Source: Bagarius yarrelli (Eukaryota; Chordata; Actinopteri; Siluriformes; Sisoridae). Taken from it: DNA of 64,000 nt. Under the pieces are notes generated by a model. The model did not search any database. It had not been told where the DNA came from and saw nothing but the letters and a program-made list of their open reading frames with translations. Both the position numbers and the translations under genes were made by a program. Shown one piece after another: positions 12,565 through 24,184 of the stretch (positions are counted from its first letter, which is position 1; each line of letters starts with the position of its first letter). The stretch covers positions 13,873,597-13,937,596 of the forward strand of contig VCAZ01000001.1 in the NCBI GenBank assembly GCA_005784505.1, written 5' to 3'.

Positions 12565-12818
12565 TAATTTTCTATTCCCTAATCTGTTAAAGTCTATGCC
12601 AGCCGTCTCTGAAAGGGCGAAAGGCAGGAGGGGTACACTATGGACAGGTTGCCAGTCCATCGCAGGGCCACACACACACACTCACTCCCGGAGTAAACCC
12701 GGGGAATAAGCACAGGAAGAACACGCAAACTTCACACAGAAAGGCCCCTGCCTGCAAATCGAACCAGCCTTCTTGCTGTGAGACAACAGTGCTAACCACT
12801 AAGCCACCATGCTGCCCA
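12565..12818 (-). mobile_element. tRNA-derived SINE (GGCAGCATGGTGGC family), minus strand
   Basis: Read on the minus strand it opens with GGGCAGCATGGTGGCTTAGT and GGTTAGCACTGTTGTCTCAC. Next come a GGTTCGATTTGCAGG box B, a TTTGCGTGTTCTTCCTGTGC segment and the body CCCTGCGATGGACTGGCAAC. This is a high-copy fish SINE organisation, and other copies lie at 36818 and 60565. Confidence 0.8.
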
Positions 12819-14522
12819 CCAAAATTAATAATATGTAAAAAAAAAAAAAAAAAAGTTTTATATTTTATTCAATCTTGTACAGCGATTATACATTAGCAAC
12901 TTTATAGAAATGCGTAAAAATCTGAATATAATTTATACATATTCGATATTTGAAATTTAGTGAAAAATGACGCCAAGTTGGTTGTCTCCCAGTAATAAAC
13001 ATGTATATATCACAACCCCCGGAATGTGACACCCCAAAGAGGGCAGCTTGTCTTTCCGCAGCCATGCACCATGTGACACAGCATTCCCCAAAACATTCAA
13101 AAAATCTTTTCCAGAGTTGCATTTATGTGATTTTTCTCTTAAGCTCTGTTTAATGAGTCAGAATCTGTCTTCATCACAACAAAAAAGGAACTCCAGATGA
13201 GGGATGACTAAAATTACACACCTTATCCAGAACTGATGATTCCTCTTAATACAAAAAAAACCCCAAATTTTTATCCATTTAAAATAATTTACATTGAAAT
13301 TGATCTAAAACAAAAATAGGCTTTACTCTAGGAACTCTAATGATTTTATTTTAATCTAGCTGAAGTTACCTTTTAGTTAGTGAAAAAATTCTGGATGGGA
13401 ATAAATGTTGTAATGCGAAAACGTGCTGTAATCAAAGCCAAAGGCGGCCCAACGAAATATTAGACTTTTTTTGGACAGGCAGTGTATATAGTACGACTAC
13501 GCATAGTATTAATAAAATTAGTATGTAGTATTTGGCGCCAAGGTCATATTGTCACGTATGTCAACACAGTAGCATATATTTAAAGTTGGATAATATTTGG
13601 ATGATAAACAAGTGTAATTTAACAACAAGGAACTTTTTTTGTTTCCAAAAGTGCTTAAAGTTATTATAATCACTCAATGACTGTTTGTACATTATGGGCT
13701 TATGGGATTGTAAAATGTTCATCGTATGCGTACTTTATAAATCCGGGCGGAAGTAATAGGTCATCCAGGAACTTTTTCACAGATGGATTTTGGCATACTA
13801 CTCGCCTTCCGTACAATATAGTATGGAAGTTTGCAGTTTTCAAAATAGCCAGTGACTTAACATTTCACGTAATACATATATCATAATACTAAGACTGTTC
13901 AGTACTTTATTCTTGAAGATTTTATTGTTGTTGATACAGTAGTTCCTAAACAGCCCCACACACTTTCTATCTGCAGGATGTTGCACAGGAAATATTAATC
14001 AGCTTAGTGTTAGGAGTTGGGAGGGTTCCTATACACGAGCACACGTGGCGGCATGTCATCGTCTTCATAATGTTTCCGCAGATGTCGGTGTTTGTTAGCA
14101 CAGCCCACGTGTCAGTCGAGTAGCATTTACGAGTCTGTGTGTTCATGATTAAAGGCTAGTGCAGTGCTACAGCATGCCAGAGTTTTGTGTTAATTAACTG
14201 CACTAGTTAAAGGCTGGTAAAATAGAAAAAATGGGGAAAAGAGGAGTGAATGTGCTTTTTATCACCAGACTGATGAAAAGGAACATTACTTCTGCAACCA
14301 GAAGTCAGTTAGTTTCATCACTGCTGTATCTGATTTCACTGATAAAATCCTCCATCTTTAATTTACTTACCGTTCATGCCTTCTACATTGCTACTTATTT
14401 CTTCTTTCTCTCTTTTTCTCACAATCACCTATCACATGCTCATATCTGCACACATACACACCTACACAATGGCTTTTTATGTAGACTTTATTAAATTACA
14501 CTTGTATTCACTCACACACAGT
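12819..14522. other. Noncoding region
   Basis: No gene was found. A poly(A) run lies at 12839-12856. The part at about 13420-13490 (CAAAGCCAAAGGCGGCCCAA and the following block) resembles the 3' end of a Tc1/mariner element. The segment 13970-14220 is complex and contains two CACGTG E-box cores. Confidence 0.4.
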
Positions 14523-14525
14523 CGT

Positions 14526-14619
14526 TTCTCTCTCTCTCTCGCTCTGTCTGTCTGTCTCTCTCTCTTTCTCTCTCTCTCTCTATTGCTCTGTCACTCTCTC
14601 TCTCTATATCTCTCTCTAT
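14526..14619. repeat. (TC)n with (TGTC)n interruptions
   Basis: TC units with internal CTGTCTGTCTGT and TATATC breaks. Confidence 0.9.
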
Positions 14620-15042
14620 TCTTAATTATGACTCTTCAGGGTGTCTGGCTCCTGGCTTTTTCTCCAGATACACAGCAGTTTAGATAAGGGCATGTGACTG
14701 TTCCACCTCTCGACCCTGGGGAACTCTTTGAGCGATGTGCCCAATTTTTTAGTAACATTTAATAATAAAAATAATCCAGCATCTGTTTTTGCTTAGAGAT
14801 TTGGCCTTGGTGTTGTGTGTGGAATTTCCTGTTGCCCTTCTGTCCTTTCACAAGGCAAAGGAAAAAATTTTAAACCAAACCTTACGAATTGGTATAATCA
14901 ATATTATTATGAGTGAACAGAGTAATAGTATTGTTTTCCTCATTTGTACAAATATTTATGTGTGAGGTTTGGAATGATGTCATCTTTCACCGCTATCGGT
15001 TGAGCTACAGAGTAAGAAAAGATATATACCCTTTTTTCTTTT

Positions 15043-15046
<4 letters not shown>

Positions 15047-15093
<47 letters not shown>
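15047..15093. repeat. (TG)n microsatellite
   Basis: About 23 uninterrupted TG units. Confidence 0.97.
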
Positions 15094-15096
<3 letters not shown>

Positions 15097-16141
15097 CGGC
15101 AGCGAATCAAGGTGGTAGGTTCAGTCTATAAAATTCAAATTTGATTTGTGTCAATCAGATCAGAAGTAACTAGTAACTAACTACTTAAGTAGTGTAATGT
15201 GTATAATAAAAGTAGTTTTTATATGTGCTGTATGTACTCTGACTAAAAAAAAAGTCCCCTTTTCCACCCACACTTTTTAGAACGGCCTGCGGTGGAAAAA
15301 TCGATGTAGTTGCAATTTACAGGCAACAATTAAGCTCCCAAATGAGCTGGAGCACAGCAACAGTGTAGAACAATCTACACAGTTTTTAAGGAAGAAGAGT
15401 TAGAGCCTGCAGTTGAAAGCGAAGGAATCTCCTCATTCTCCATCAGTTGAGATGTTATGCTCTGGGGTTGTGCAGTAACACAGCAGTGGAATGTTATTTT
15501 TCAGTCTGTAAACGGCTTTTACAGCAGATTAAACTCTTAGCTGTCCCCTTTTCTCTCTCTAGCTTTTGCTCGCACTCTTTTTCACCTCCTTCATTTTGTC
15601 CGTCTCTTTTGCTATTTTGTCCTTTTTCTCTCTATCTCTCTGCTGTCTCCTGCCTGCTGTTTCTGTCTGACTGTCTGTCTGTCACATCTATCTTTGTTTT
15701 GCTCTCTGTCACATACATAGATAATAGGAATACTTTAAATACAATCTCACAACACTATCTGTCAAGAAATGTGTTCCCCCTGTACACGCTGTCTCCAGTT
15801 TCCCTACAGTCTGTTCAGTGGCATGGAACTCTGGCATCTGTGTGACCTCCATCAGTCATTCACCTGGAATCCAGTGTAGGTCTGTGAAGTCTGCACTTCT
15901 GAGTCATAGCAAATGAAACTGGCCTTTTGGGGTATTGGTTTCTCCTCTCCTTTCACTAATCTGTAGTGATTCGTCCTCTGTAGCCGTGAAAGCAGAAATG
16001 GAAAAGACCATTTGGCTTACGAGAAGTGCAGTTGGCACACCAGAATGACACACACATACACACACAAGCACAGGAATAAAAAGATTCATGAACAGCCAGA
16101 GAATTCTGTGGCCCTCTGCTGAGAAACGCTGTGAACTGTGA

Positions 16142-16237
16142 TCTTTTTTTACTCTTTTAGAATCTCTCTCTTTTTTCTCTCTCTTTCCCTTTCTCTCTCT
16201 CTCTCTCTTTCTTTTTCTCTTTCTCTTTCCTTTCTCC
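16142..16237. repeat. Polypyrimidine (CT/CTTT)n tract
   Basis: CT and CTTT units. The minus-strand frames across it give Lys/Arg/Glu-only peptides that are not credible proteins. Confidence 0.85.
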
Positions 16238-17759
16238 AAATCTCTTGGCTATGATCTCAGACCATTTGGTCTGAGACTTTAGCCTCTGTACATTGTATTT
16301 AAATGTGAGAATAAACCCATATGTGAGTGGTACAGAGTGTTGAATAAAGAGTGTAAGAAAGCACTTGATTTGCTTTACGTGTGAAGTAGAACATTGTGGA
16401 AAAGGACAAAAAGTGAACTTCACCCTCCCTGCAAGTTTCAGTCCAAAGCCACGCCTTCTAAACACATGAACAAACACAGACTACACAACAATACCTGTAC
16501 ATCATGTGTCATAGTATTCACAGTACTAAAATATGAAACATAATAGTACCTGATTGCACGCTGCTGATGTAGTTGAGCGAATTTGTAAAGGTACACAAAC
16601 TATGTGGTACTATCAAAATACACCAAAATCCAATCACACCATATTCCTACCTGTCCAAAAGAAATACTGCAATCATGGGTCATCTTTCAGACCCAACTTT
16701 GCACCTTTAATTTTACAAAGAGCGAACACAGAGACTTTATTCTGTTTCCACAGTGTTTTTGCTATGTGTAAAGTCTTGGTTCAGGTGTGCAAATGCTAAT
16801 TGGAAGTACATGGGTTCCATTTTTAACACTATTAAACTGCCATTGTTGGGCCCTTAACACTTAACCGCTCCATATCTAATAATCAATAAAGAAATGTAAG
16901 TCGTGCCGAAAAAGGGTGTCTGACAAGAAATGTCAGTTGCCAATCCACGGTGCTGCCCGTTTTCTTTGTTACTGCTGCCATGTTAAGTGCATTAGCCATG
17001 TAAATGCGGTAAATGTGGCTTATGCTGCTTATATACCCATAATAAACTAGGCTGAAGTAAACTTTATAAACTTATATATTAGTCAGGTTTTTTAGCTAGA
17101 ATTGCAGGTAAAAACCACAGCAGCAAGAAGCACTTATCCCTGTGAACCATTCCAAAATGTTCCAAAAAGATGACTGTGACTGTGCTGTTTTTGCTTTAAA
17201 TTCTTTTTAGGGCCCTGGCTAAAATCGGCAGCTATTGTGTTTCTGAATTCCAGAAATAAGAATTGCCACAGTGTTCGTGTCATTGAGCAAGCAGTCATTA
17301 TCTGACTCAAACAAGCATGAAGAACCACAAAAACTCTGACGAGAGAATGAGAATAAAACGAGAATAAAAATCCCTGAATAAAAAGTAACAGGGACAGTCT
17401 ATTCTATAACCTTAAAATCATGCTAAAATAAAGAGCAGATCAGATTATATTACTGATTTGACTTAATGAAAGACTGGGCCTAGTGACATTATTGGATGAT
17501 GAGACATTCAGATGTCTGTGAGATTTTATTTAATATCCTTTTCTACCCAACAATGGTTGAGTCAAGAAGACTCTATACTGCAAATAGCACCAATACTGTT
17601 TTCTGTTCACTGTTAAAAAAAATGTGACTGTGTGCAAACAATTTTAATTGTACTTCAAGTTCACATTTACAGTTTTGTTTCATGATCTGCCTAAAGATTT
17701 TGCATCCACTTTTTTTTAAACATTCTATTCGAAATAAAGTTTTACTCTTTCTCCTATAA

Positions 17760-17990
17760 TAACATCTACACTTCTCTAGGGCTCTGTACAGGACACTCCA
17801 GTTCTTCCACTTCAACCAGAACACACTATGTCTTTATGCAGATTAGGGTCTTTGTGCAAAGAGACATGCTGGAAGGTTTTTTTTATTTCCAGTGAAAAAA
17901 ATTCCTATTAATACAGCATACAGAGGCATCCTAGACACCTGCAGGATTAAGACTTTTTGGTACCAGTTTGAGAAACACACTTATAAGTGC
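17760..17990 (-). mobile_element. Tc1/mariner-like transposase relic, minus strand
   Basis: It contains GGACACTCCAGTTCTTCCAC and AGAGACATGCTGGAAGG blocks. These are the reverse complement of the DNA coding for the DDE-transposase stretch around Gln-His-Asp-Asn and the Ser-Pro-Asp-Leu-Asn-Pro loop in related copies. No frame is open, so it is a dead fragment. Confidence 0.6.
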
Positions 17991-19243
17991 TCGACCTGTT
18001 TTGCTTGGAAATCCTCGGTCCATTCACTTTGACAAATAGTACCTACCTCAGGTTTGTTGCAAACCAGATACATCCCTTCTTAATAATTACCTTCCTAATG
18101 ATGATTACCTATATGTTTTTTAACTAAAACACTGAAAAATGTGTTCAGGAAAGGACTGAAGTACATGACAAAGCATTCAAGGTCCCCCAGATTCTTTAGT
18201 TTTCAGTTTAATTGAGCATATCTGTGTTGTGCTAGACAAACAAGTCTGATTCATGATGGTCCCAATTCATAACTTAACTGGCAACAAAACTTCAGTCCTA
18301 ATCCCACCCTCTTTACCTGGCCCTCTGTAGTCTGTAGTCCCCCGGCTTCCTTTTTGCATTTTTAACACTCTTCAGTATAAGATATGCAAGCGGAGATTTA
18401 TCTGGTGCATAGAGATTAACCGGAAAATGTTCAAACAAATGAAAAGCATTGTTAAAACAGAAAAAAAGTACATTATTTATGATTATTTGCATAATTTAAA
18501 ACAAAATATTTGACATGAATTTATGTCAATAAAAATGGACCAAAAAATCCTGGAGATGACCAACTGTCTGCCAGTCATGAGTCATTCTTTAAAAAAAAAA
18601 GATGACTAATTTATTTACTATTTGATGCTGATTAATGTATTATCACGGCGATATATATTGCACTTCATTAAAATTTGCCGCATGTCCTTTTTTGAATGAT
18701 TAAATCTAAATTGTACTGACTTTAATTGCTTTGGTTTTAGCCACTCACTTTTTTCTTTATATTCACATGCCTGTACTGCACATTAATGATATAATTTATG
18801 ATGTGGATAAAATATTTTGCCTTTTAAAGTTAAATACTGAAGTCCATGCATCGTCGCATGGCTAGTCGATTATTCCATACATCTTGGGGAACATCTTGTT
18901 ACAACTCCTTTGCTGACTCAGTTCATTGTAGGTTATTCCAGATGCTCGTTGTACAAAACATACATTAACCCAGCTAAACATTGATAAACTAATCCAGGGG
19001 GCACAGATAAGCAAGAAAGAAAGCTTACGGTACACCCAAAGCCAGTCATGGGTGCAGGCATAAATCCTGAATAGAAGGCACAGACACAAGTTTAGGATCA
19101 AAAAAGGGTTTCTGGCATCATTAGATGTAAACATTAACATTTTACATAAAAATAACAAGTAAACACAAATAAAACAATGTATGGGTGCATGTGCCATTTG
19201 TGTCGCACTGCATGCAAATGTAATGTCACATAAATTGTTTAAA

Positions 19244-19268
19244 GTGTGTGTGTGTGTGTGTATATATA
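19244..19268. repeat. (GT)n(AT)n short microsatellite
   Basis: About nine GT units followed by TATATATA. Confidence 0.85.
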
Positions 19269-20691
19269 CAGTACATGTGTAGGTGGGGGGTGGATGTTCT
19301 TTTGTAATAATTGTTCTTCAGTAAAAGTAATGTTTATAATGTTTCTGTTGTATTATACTTGGCCATGGCTGAACAGACAGTTGCCATGGTGATATGTTTA
19401 CATCTGAGAGTCAGGTTTACTCTTGCACTTGGGCCGCAGCAGAAGACAAACCTTTTTTGACTGTTCCCTTTTTTGTGATGATGTACAAATAGTAGTAGGA
19501 GTGCATGGTTTAATGCACAGGACTTTAATGGTCCTGTGTTAAATAAAGCTGTCGAGCTATACTTGAACAGACAACCTACAACAGTAAAAATGTGCATTTG
19601 TCATCTCTGGGTTTCTGAAATTTTTGGTAGCAAATTATTGAGGATATGACCTTTAAACACACGCAGGTTATTTGCTGTGCCTAAGGGTTTTTTTTTGAAA
19701 GGGAAGTGTGTCTTATGCCTTTAACGATATATGTTTGTATATAAAGCCTAATTTGAGATCCATGTACTCAATGTAAGATTTTTCCAGAATTTATTTATTA
19801 GAAGAAGCAAAATCTAAGAATAAGGCAATAAAATATGATTTTTAAGATTAAGTAATAAGTAAATATGTTGATACATAGGATTTTAAATCGTATATCAATT
19901 TACTTCTATTTGCATCATTAGACAGACAGAATTATCTAATATTCTTACCTGGTTATGTGAACTTAAATTGTTGAAAACAAAAGCAGGAGATGGCAGGCGT
20001 TTGCATGTGTACATAAACATAATGACCATCAGACACTTAAAACAGGCTCATTTGGTCAATTTATATTGTTCCTATATAGTAGTTCTTATTTCAACAGTCT
20101 GCATTCAAGTTCTGTGGGGGGGGGGGGGTTACTATGCCCAGACCTTGGTTGTGTAGGAGTTTCAGAGTGTCAAACATTTGCAGATAACTACATTCAACTG
20201 GTCTTAGCTAAGGTCTAAATATAGAACTAAAAAATACTTGACAGGTTTTCCTCCCTCGCTCACTCTCCCCCCTCTCTCTCTTTCTTTTTGTGCCTGTGTG
20301 TTTGTGTCTGACTTTAAGAAGCAATGCACATATATTCACCTCCTTATATATTTTGTACATTTATATTCAGTATATATTTGAAACAACAGTTTTAATAGCA
20401 TGTTACTTTTATTGTATTTATTACCTAAATATAAATATAATATATAAGACAAACTGTTTCTATACAAAGGTTCATTGTTTTGGACTTTATTGCTGGATAG
20501 GTATTAGTTTGCTTTCTTTAAAATATGGTCATTTTAAATAAAAGTACTGAGCACACTGCACCTCCTGCTGGAATCTCACTGTTAATGCACATATTATTGG
20601 ACTGGCTTTGTTTATTACATGCACAAAAAATTTATACTACACTGTTTTCTCAGTAATGAATAGTATTTAACCCTTGAATCTTTCTTTTTAG

Positions 20692-20810
20692 GTGGATTTA
20701 TGTTGTAGAAGTTCCCTTGCTTCCAGCCTGTAGCAGCAGTGAAGTACCAGCTGTATCTGTGATGGAACGCTTTCCTGTCCACTGAGTGTGCTGCAGTCAG
20801 CACTGCAGAC
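20692..20810 (+). promoter_or_regulatory. peak1: peak1 5' UTR part of first coding exon, with two short uORFs
   Basis: A pyrimidine-rich TCTTTCTTTTTAG acceptor ends at 20691, so the exon starts at 20692 and earlier noncoding exons must lie upstream. Two upstream ATGs precede the main start. One at 20700-20708 is two codons long. One at 20762-20785 has seven codons, ends 25 nt before the main ATG and sits in another frame. They could dampen translation of the main frame. Confidence 0.6.
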
Positions 20811-23800
20811 ATGTCTGCTTGCAACACCTTCACTGAACACGTATGGAAGCCTGGCGAGTGCAAGAACTGCTTCAAGCCAAAGAGTCTGCACCGCCTACCC
20901 GAGGGGGGTCTGCCCAAGCACCCCCCTGAACAAGTCCTTATCCAAAACAGTCACACCATCACAGTAGGCTCAAATAACGTTAACCAGTCCAGCCACTCAC
21001 CTACAGGAGGCAGAGCCATCATTAACAGCAATCTTGCTAGCAACCCGCAAAAAAGCAGCAGCTCCTCCCGTTCAGGCCAGTTTCGGCCACCTGTAGCAAA
21101 AAAGCCCACAATTGCTGTAAAGCCCACAATGATGCTTCCTTGCTCTGGAGTTGAGCTTGATTGCGAAGGTAATCCTCAGAATCTGGAAGATGGATTAGAG
21201 GAAAGGCTTCAGCCTTCTGTAAAGGCTTCAGCCTTCACCATTTGGAACCACAATGGATTAAATAGGAAGAGACCAATAGAACCAAACAATAATGAGAGAA
21301 ATGATGAAAGGGTACAGAAAGAGGGATTCGCCTCTCTCTGTCCACCAAGCAGTAATAATAACAATGGCCTAACGGATGTGCTGAAGGAAATTGCAGGTTT
21401 GGGCTCAGATCTGAGCTCTAGTAGGGAAGACTTTTTGGGCCGCATTAGCTGCTCATACAGACGCTCGTTGGAGAGAGGCTTGCCTGCGGCTAGCTGCCTG
21501 GCCTTGGGCCATAGCAGCAGTGCAAATAAACATGTCTCTTTGAGTGACAGTGCAGATATTATCAGTTCAGAAGGGGGACGTTTCTGCTATCCAGAATTCT
21601 CTAGTGATGGAGAGGAGGATGAGGAATATGATGATGAAAGTGAAAGTGATGATGGTGAGCATGAAAGCTGGGATGAAAGTGATGAAGAGCTTTTGGCTAT
21701 GGAGATCCGAATGAGGGGTCAGCCTCGTTTTGCTAATTTCCGTGCAGCAACTCTTTCCCCAGTTCCCTTTGCAGCTGGTAAAAAGTGGAACACCGTACCG
21801 CTACGTAACCGTTCACTGCAACGGATCTGTGCTGTTGATTATGACGGTTATGATGACATTTTGAATGGCTATCCATCCATGGACTCCAGTGGAGCACCCA
21901 GCTTGCTTCCATATGGCTCTGACACTCAAGGCAGTGGCTTTCTGTCTAATTCTGAGTCTATCACTTCACCAGAGTCCTCGTCATCTCTACCAGAGGACTC
22001 CTGCACCTCCAGCAGTGGCAGTAGTGTCCCTCGCAACCAGCCTAATGGTTTACACCCTATTCCAGTTAGCAGAAACTTAGCAGGACAACAAGAACCAGCT
22101 GGACAAGCACTGGGCTCACCTAAACCCACAGAGATGCACAAAGCTGTTCTTGCCATCCGATTACAAGATCAAGACATTAATCAAAGAGAGGGGCCTCTTC
22201 CACAGGCACTCCCTGGACAACCAATCACAATAAGCTTTAGTCCAACAGAAGAGCAACCTAAACCATACAGGGTGGTGAGTTTGGAGAAGACACCTATTTG
22301 CAAGCCTTACACTGTGGTGGATGTGTCTGCTTCTATGGCCAGCACTGAGTTACGAACTACTGAGAGCACTGCCAAGCCCAAAAGCACAACCACAGCACTG
22401 GGTCCCCCACCCTACCCAGGAGCCTCAAAAAACTTCCCCCCACCTGCTTCTCCTCTGTCCCCAATACAAACTATATCACCCAAAGCTTCACTTTCTCCTA
22501 AGTCTGCATCAATACCTCCAGTCACTCTCTCTCCATTTACTTCAGCTTCTCCATCAGTACCAGTTCCTTTAAGTACTGCTTTAAGCAATGCTGCTACATC
22601 CAGCACTTCCTGTAAGAAACCTGGGAATAGTCGTTACCAGGAGGTGTGGACATCCAGCACCAGCCCTCGGCAAAAGCTCCCTAAAGTAGAGTTGCTTAGT
22701 GGGATACCTTCAGGGTCAGCAGTCCCTTCCAGACATGCAAACTATAAATCAGCTCCCACCTCTCCTGTTGCTGGTATCTCATCCTCACGTACCATACCTG
22801 TGAAGTCATCTAATTTGTCTGAGATCAAATTTAACAGCTTTAATAATGCTGGTATGCCTCCTTTCCCAATCATCATCAGAGATGAACCTACATATGCACG
22901 CAGTTCAAAGAATGCGGTAAAAGTGCCCATTGTTATTAACCCAAGTGCATATGATAATCTGGCTGTGTATAAAAGCTTTCTGGGTGTAAGTGGGGAACTG
23001 CCACAGCCCAAGACAGAAACAGTAGGTCGTGTACCCAGCCACACGTATGAGGAAATCAGCAACTCTGAAATAGCTCAGTTCTCACCCTCAGAACACAAGT
23101 CCACCAAAAAAGCTGACATGAAGGAAGAAATCGATATCACAAGAGCTATACCTCACAATGAAAAAGCTAAAAGTACCCCTGAATGCAGTACATCAGGCAA
23201 CATTTCAGTTACTGTTTCCAGCACTAGATCAACCATTGTCCCCACTTCTAGTACTGCCTCTAGCAGTCTGACAAAAAATAGCTCCATTAAACTTACCCGT
23301 AGCTGTAACTCCAATGATGATACACTTGCATCAGGCAGCAGTGAGTGCCAGACCTCCTCTAGCACAGTGTCAGGGCACAGGGAAAAGGCTAGCATGGTTC
23401 TGTCTCAGATAGTAGCTTCTATCCAGCCACCCCAATCTCCTCCTGAGTCACCCTCTGCTCACAGCAAAGCATGCAGTGCTGAGGAGCTCTACTCTCTTCC
23501 CCCCGATACCACTAAAGGTACTCTCAACAGACCCAAATCCCTTCACTGTCCCACAGACAGTAGTTTGTCCAAATCACACAAAGACACACCATCCAAATTT
23601 TTGCCTAAGTCTCAGAGCGCCTCAGCAGCTGAGGGACCCACAAGTCCAAAACCTGAAACCAGTGCCCCCTTTCCCCCACCTAGATCCACATCTTCCCCAT
23701 ATCATGCCAGTAACCTGCTTCAGAGGCACTTCAGCAACTGGACTAGACCTATAGGCTCCAGGCCCACTGATGGGGAGGTTAGCCCTGGGGCAGAAGGCAA

Positions 23801-24184
23801 GCGCTCAGCTGACAGTAACAGGCCCAAACGTTGGATCTCCTTTAAGAGCTTCTTCCGCCGGCGGAAAGATGAGGATGAACAGAAAGACAAAGTTGAAAAA
23901 GAAAAAGAAAAGGGTAAGCTTGTGGGTTTGGATGGCACTGTTATCACCATGCTACCCCCTCCCCCTCTTCAGAAGCAGCACTGGTTTTCAGAGTCAAAAA
24001 CAGATGATCCCAACCAGAAACCCACTATTATATTCACATATAAGCCAGACAGTGGGTCTGGAGGTGATGGGGAGGCTGAGCTTCATGTGGAGGAGTGTAG
24101 TGCAGGTGCTGGTGGAGTGCTGTCATTCAACCAGTCAGGCCCCCCCAAGAGCAGAGCCAGCCTCTTAATCAGCAAAGTGATGAG
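20811..24184 (+). CDS. peak1: peak1 coding exon 1
   Basis: Encodes residues 1-1124 plus two bases of the next codon. The donor is ATGAG|GTAAGT. The frame is open throughout despite strong Ser/Pro/Thr bias. This disordered region carries the phosphotyrosine motifs and the basic RWISFKSFF segment. The in-frame TAA at 24186 lies in the intron. Confidence 0.95.

Larger units (their letters stand above)
15094..20691. other. Noncoding region upstream of peak1 coding exon 1
   Basis: No coding exon was recognised. The region contains CT-rich tracts (15540-15710 and 16142-16237), a weak SINE relic (about 16830-16935), a minus-strand Tc1-like relic (17760-17990) and a TG/TA microsatellite (19244-19268). 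It also has a G12 run near 20115. It ends at the acceptor of the first peak1 coding exon, so at least its 3' part is a peak1 5' UTR intron. Confidence 0.55.

Noticed and set aside
23770..24168. 132-aa frame in peak1 exon 1, other frame
   Set aside because: Shadow of the 1125-codon peak1 exon; its composition follows from the real frame.
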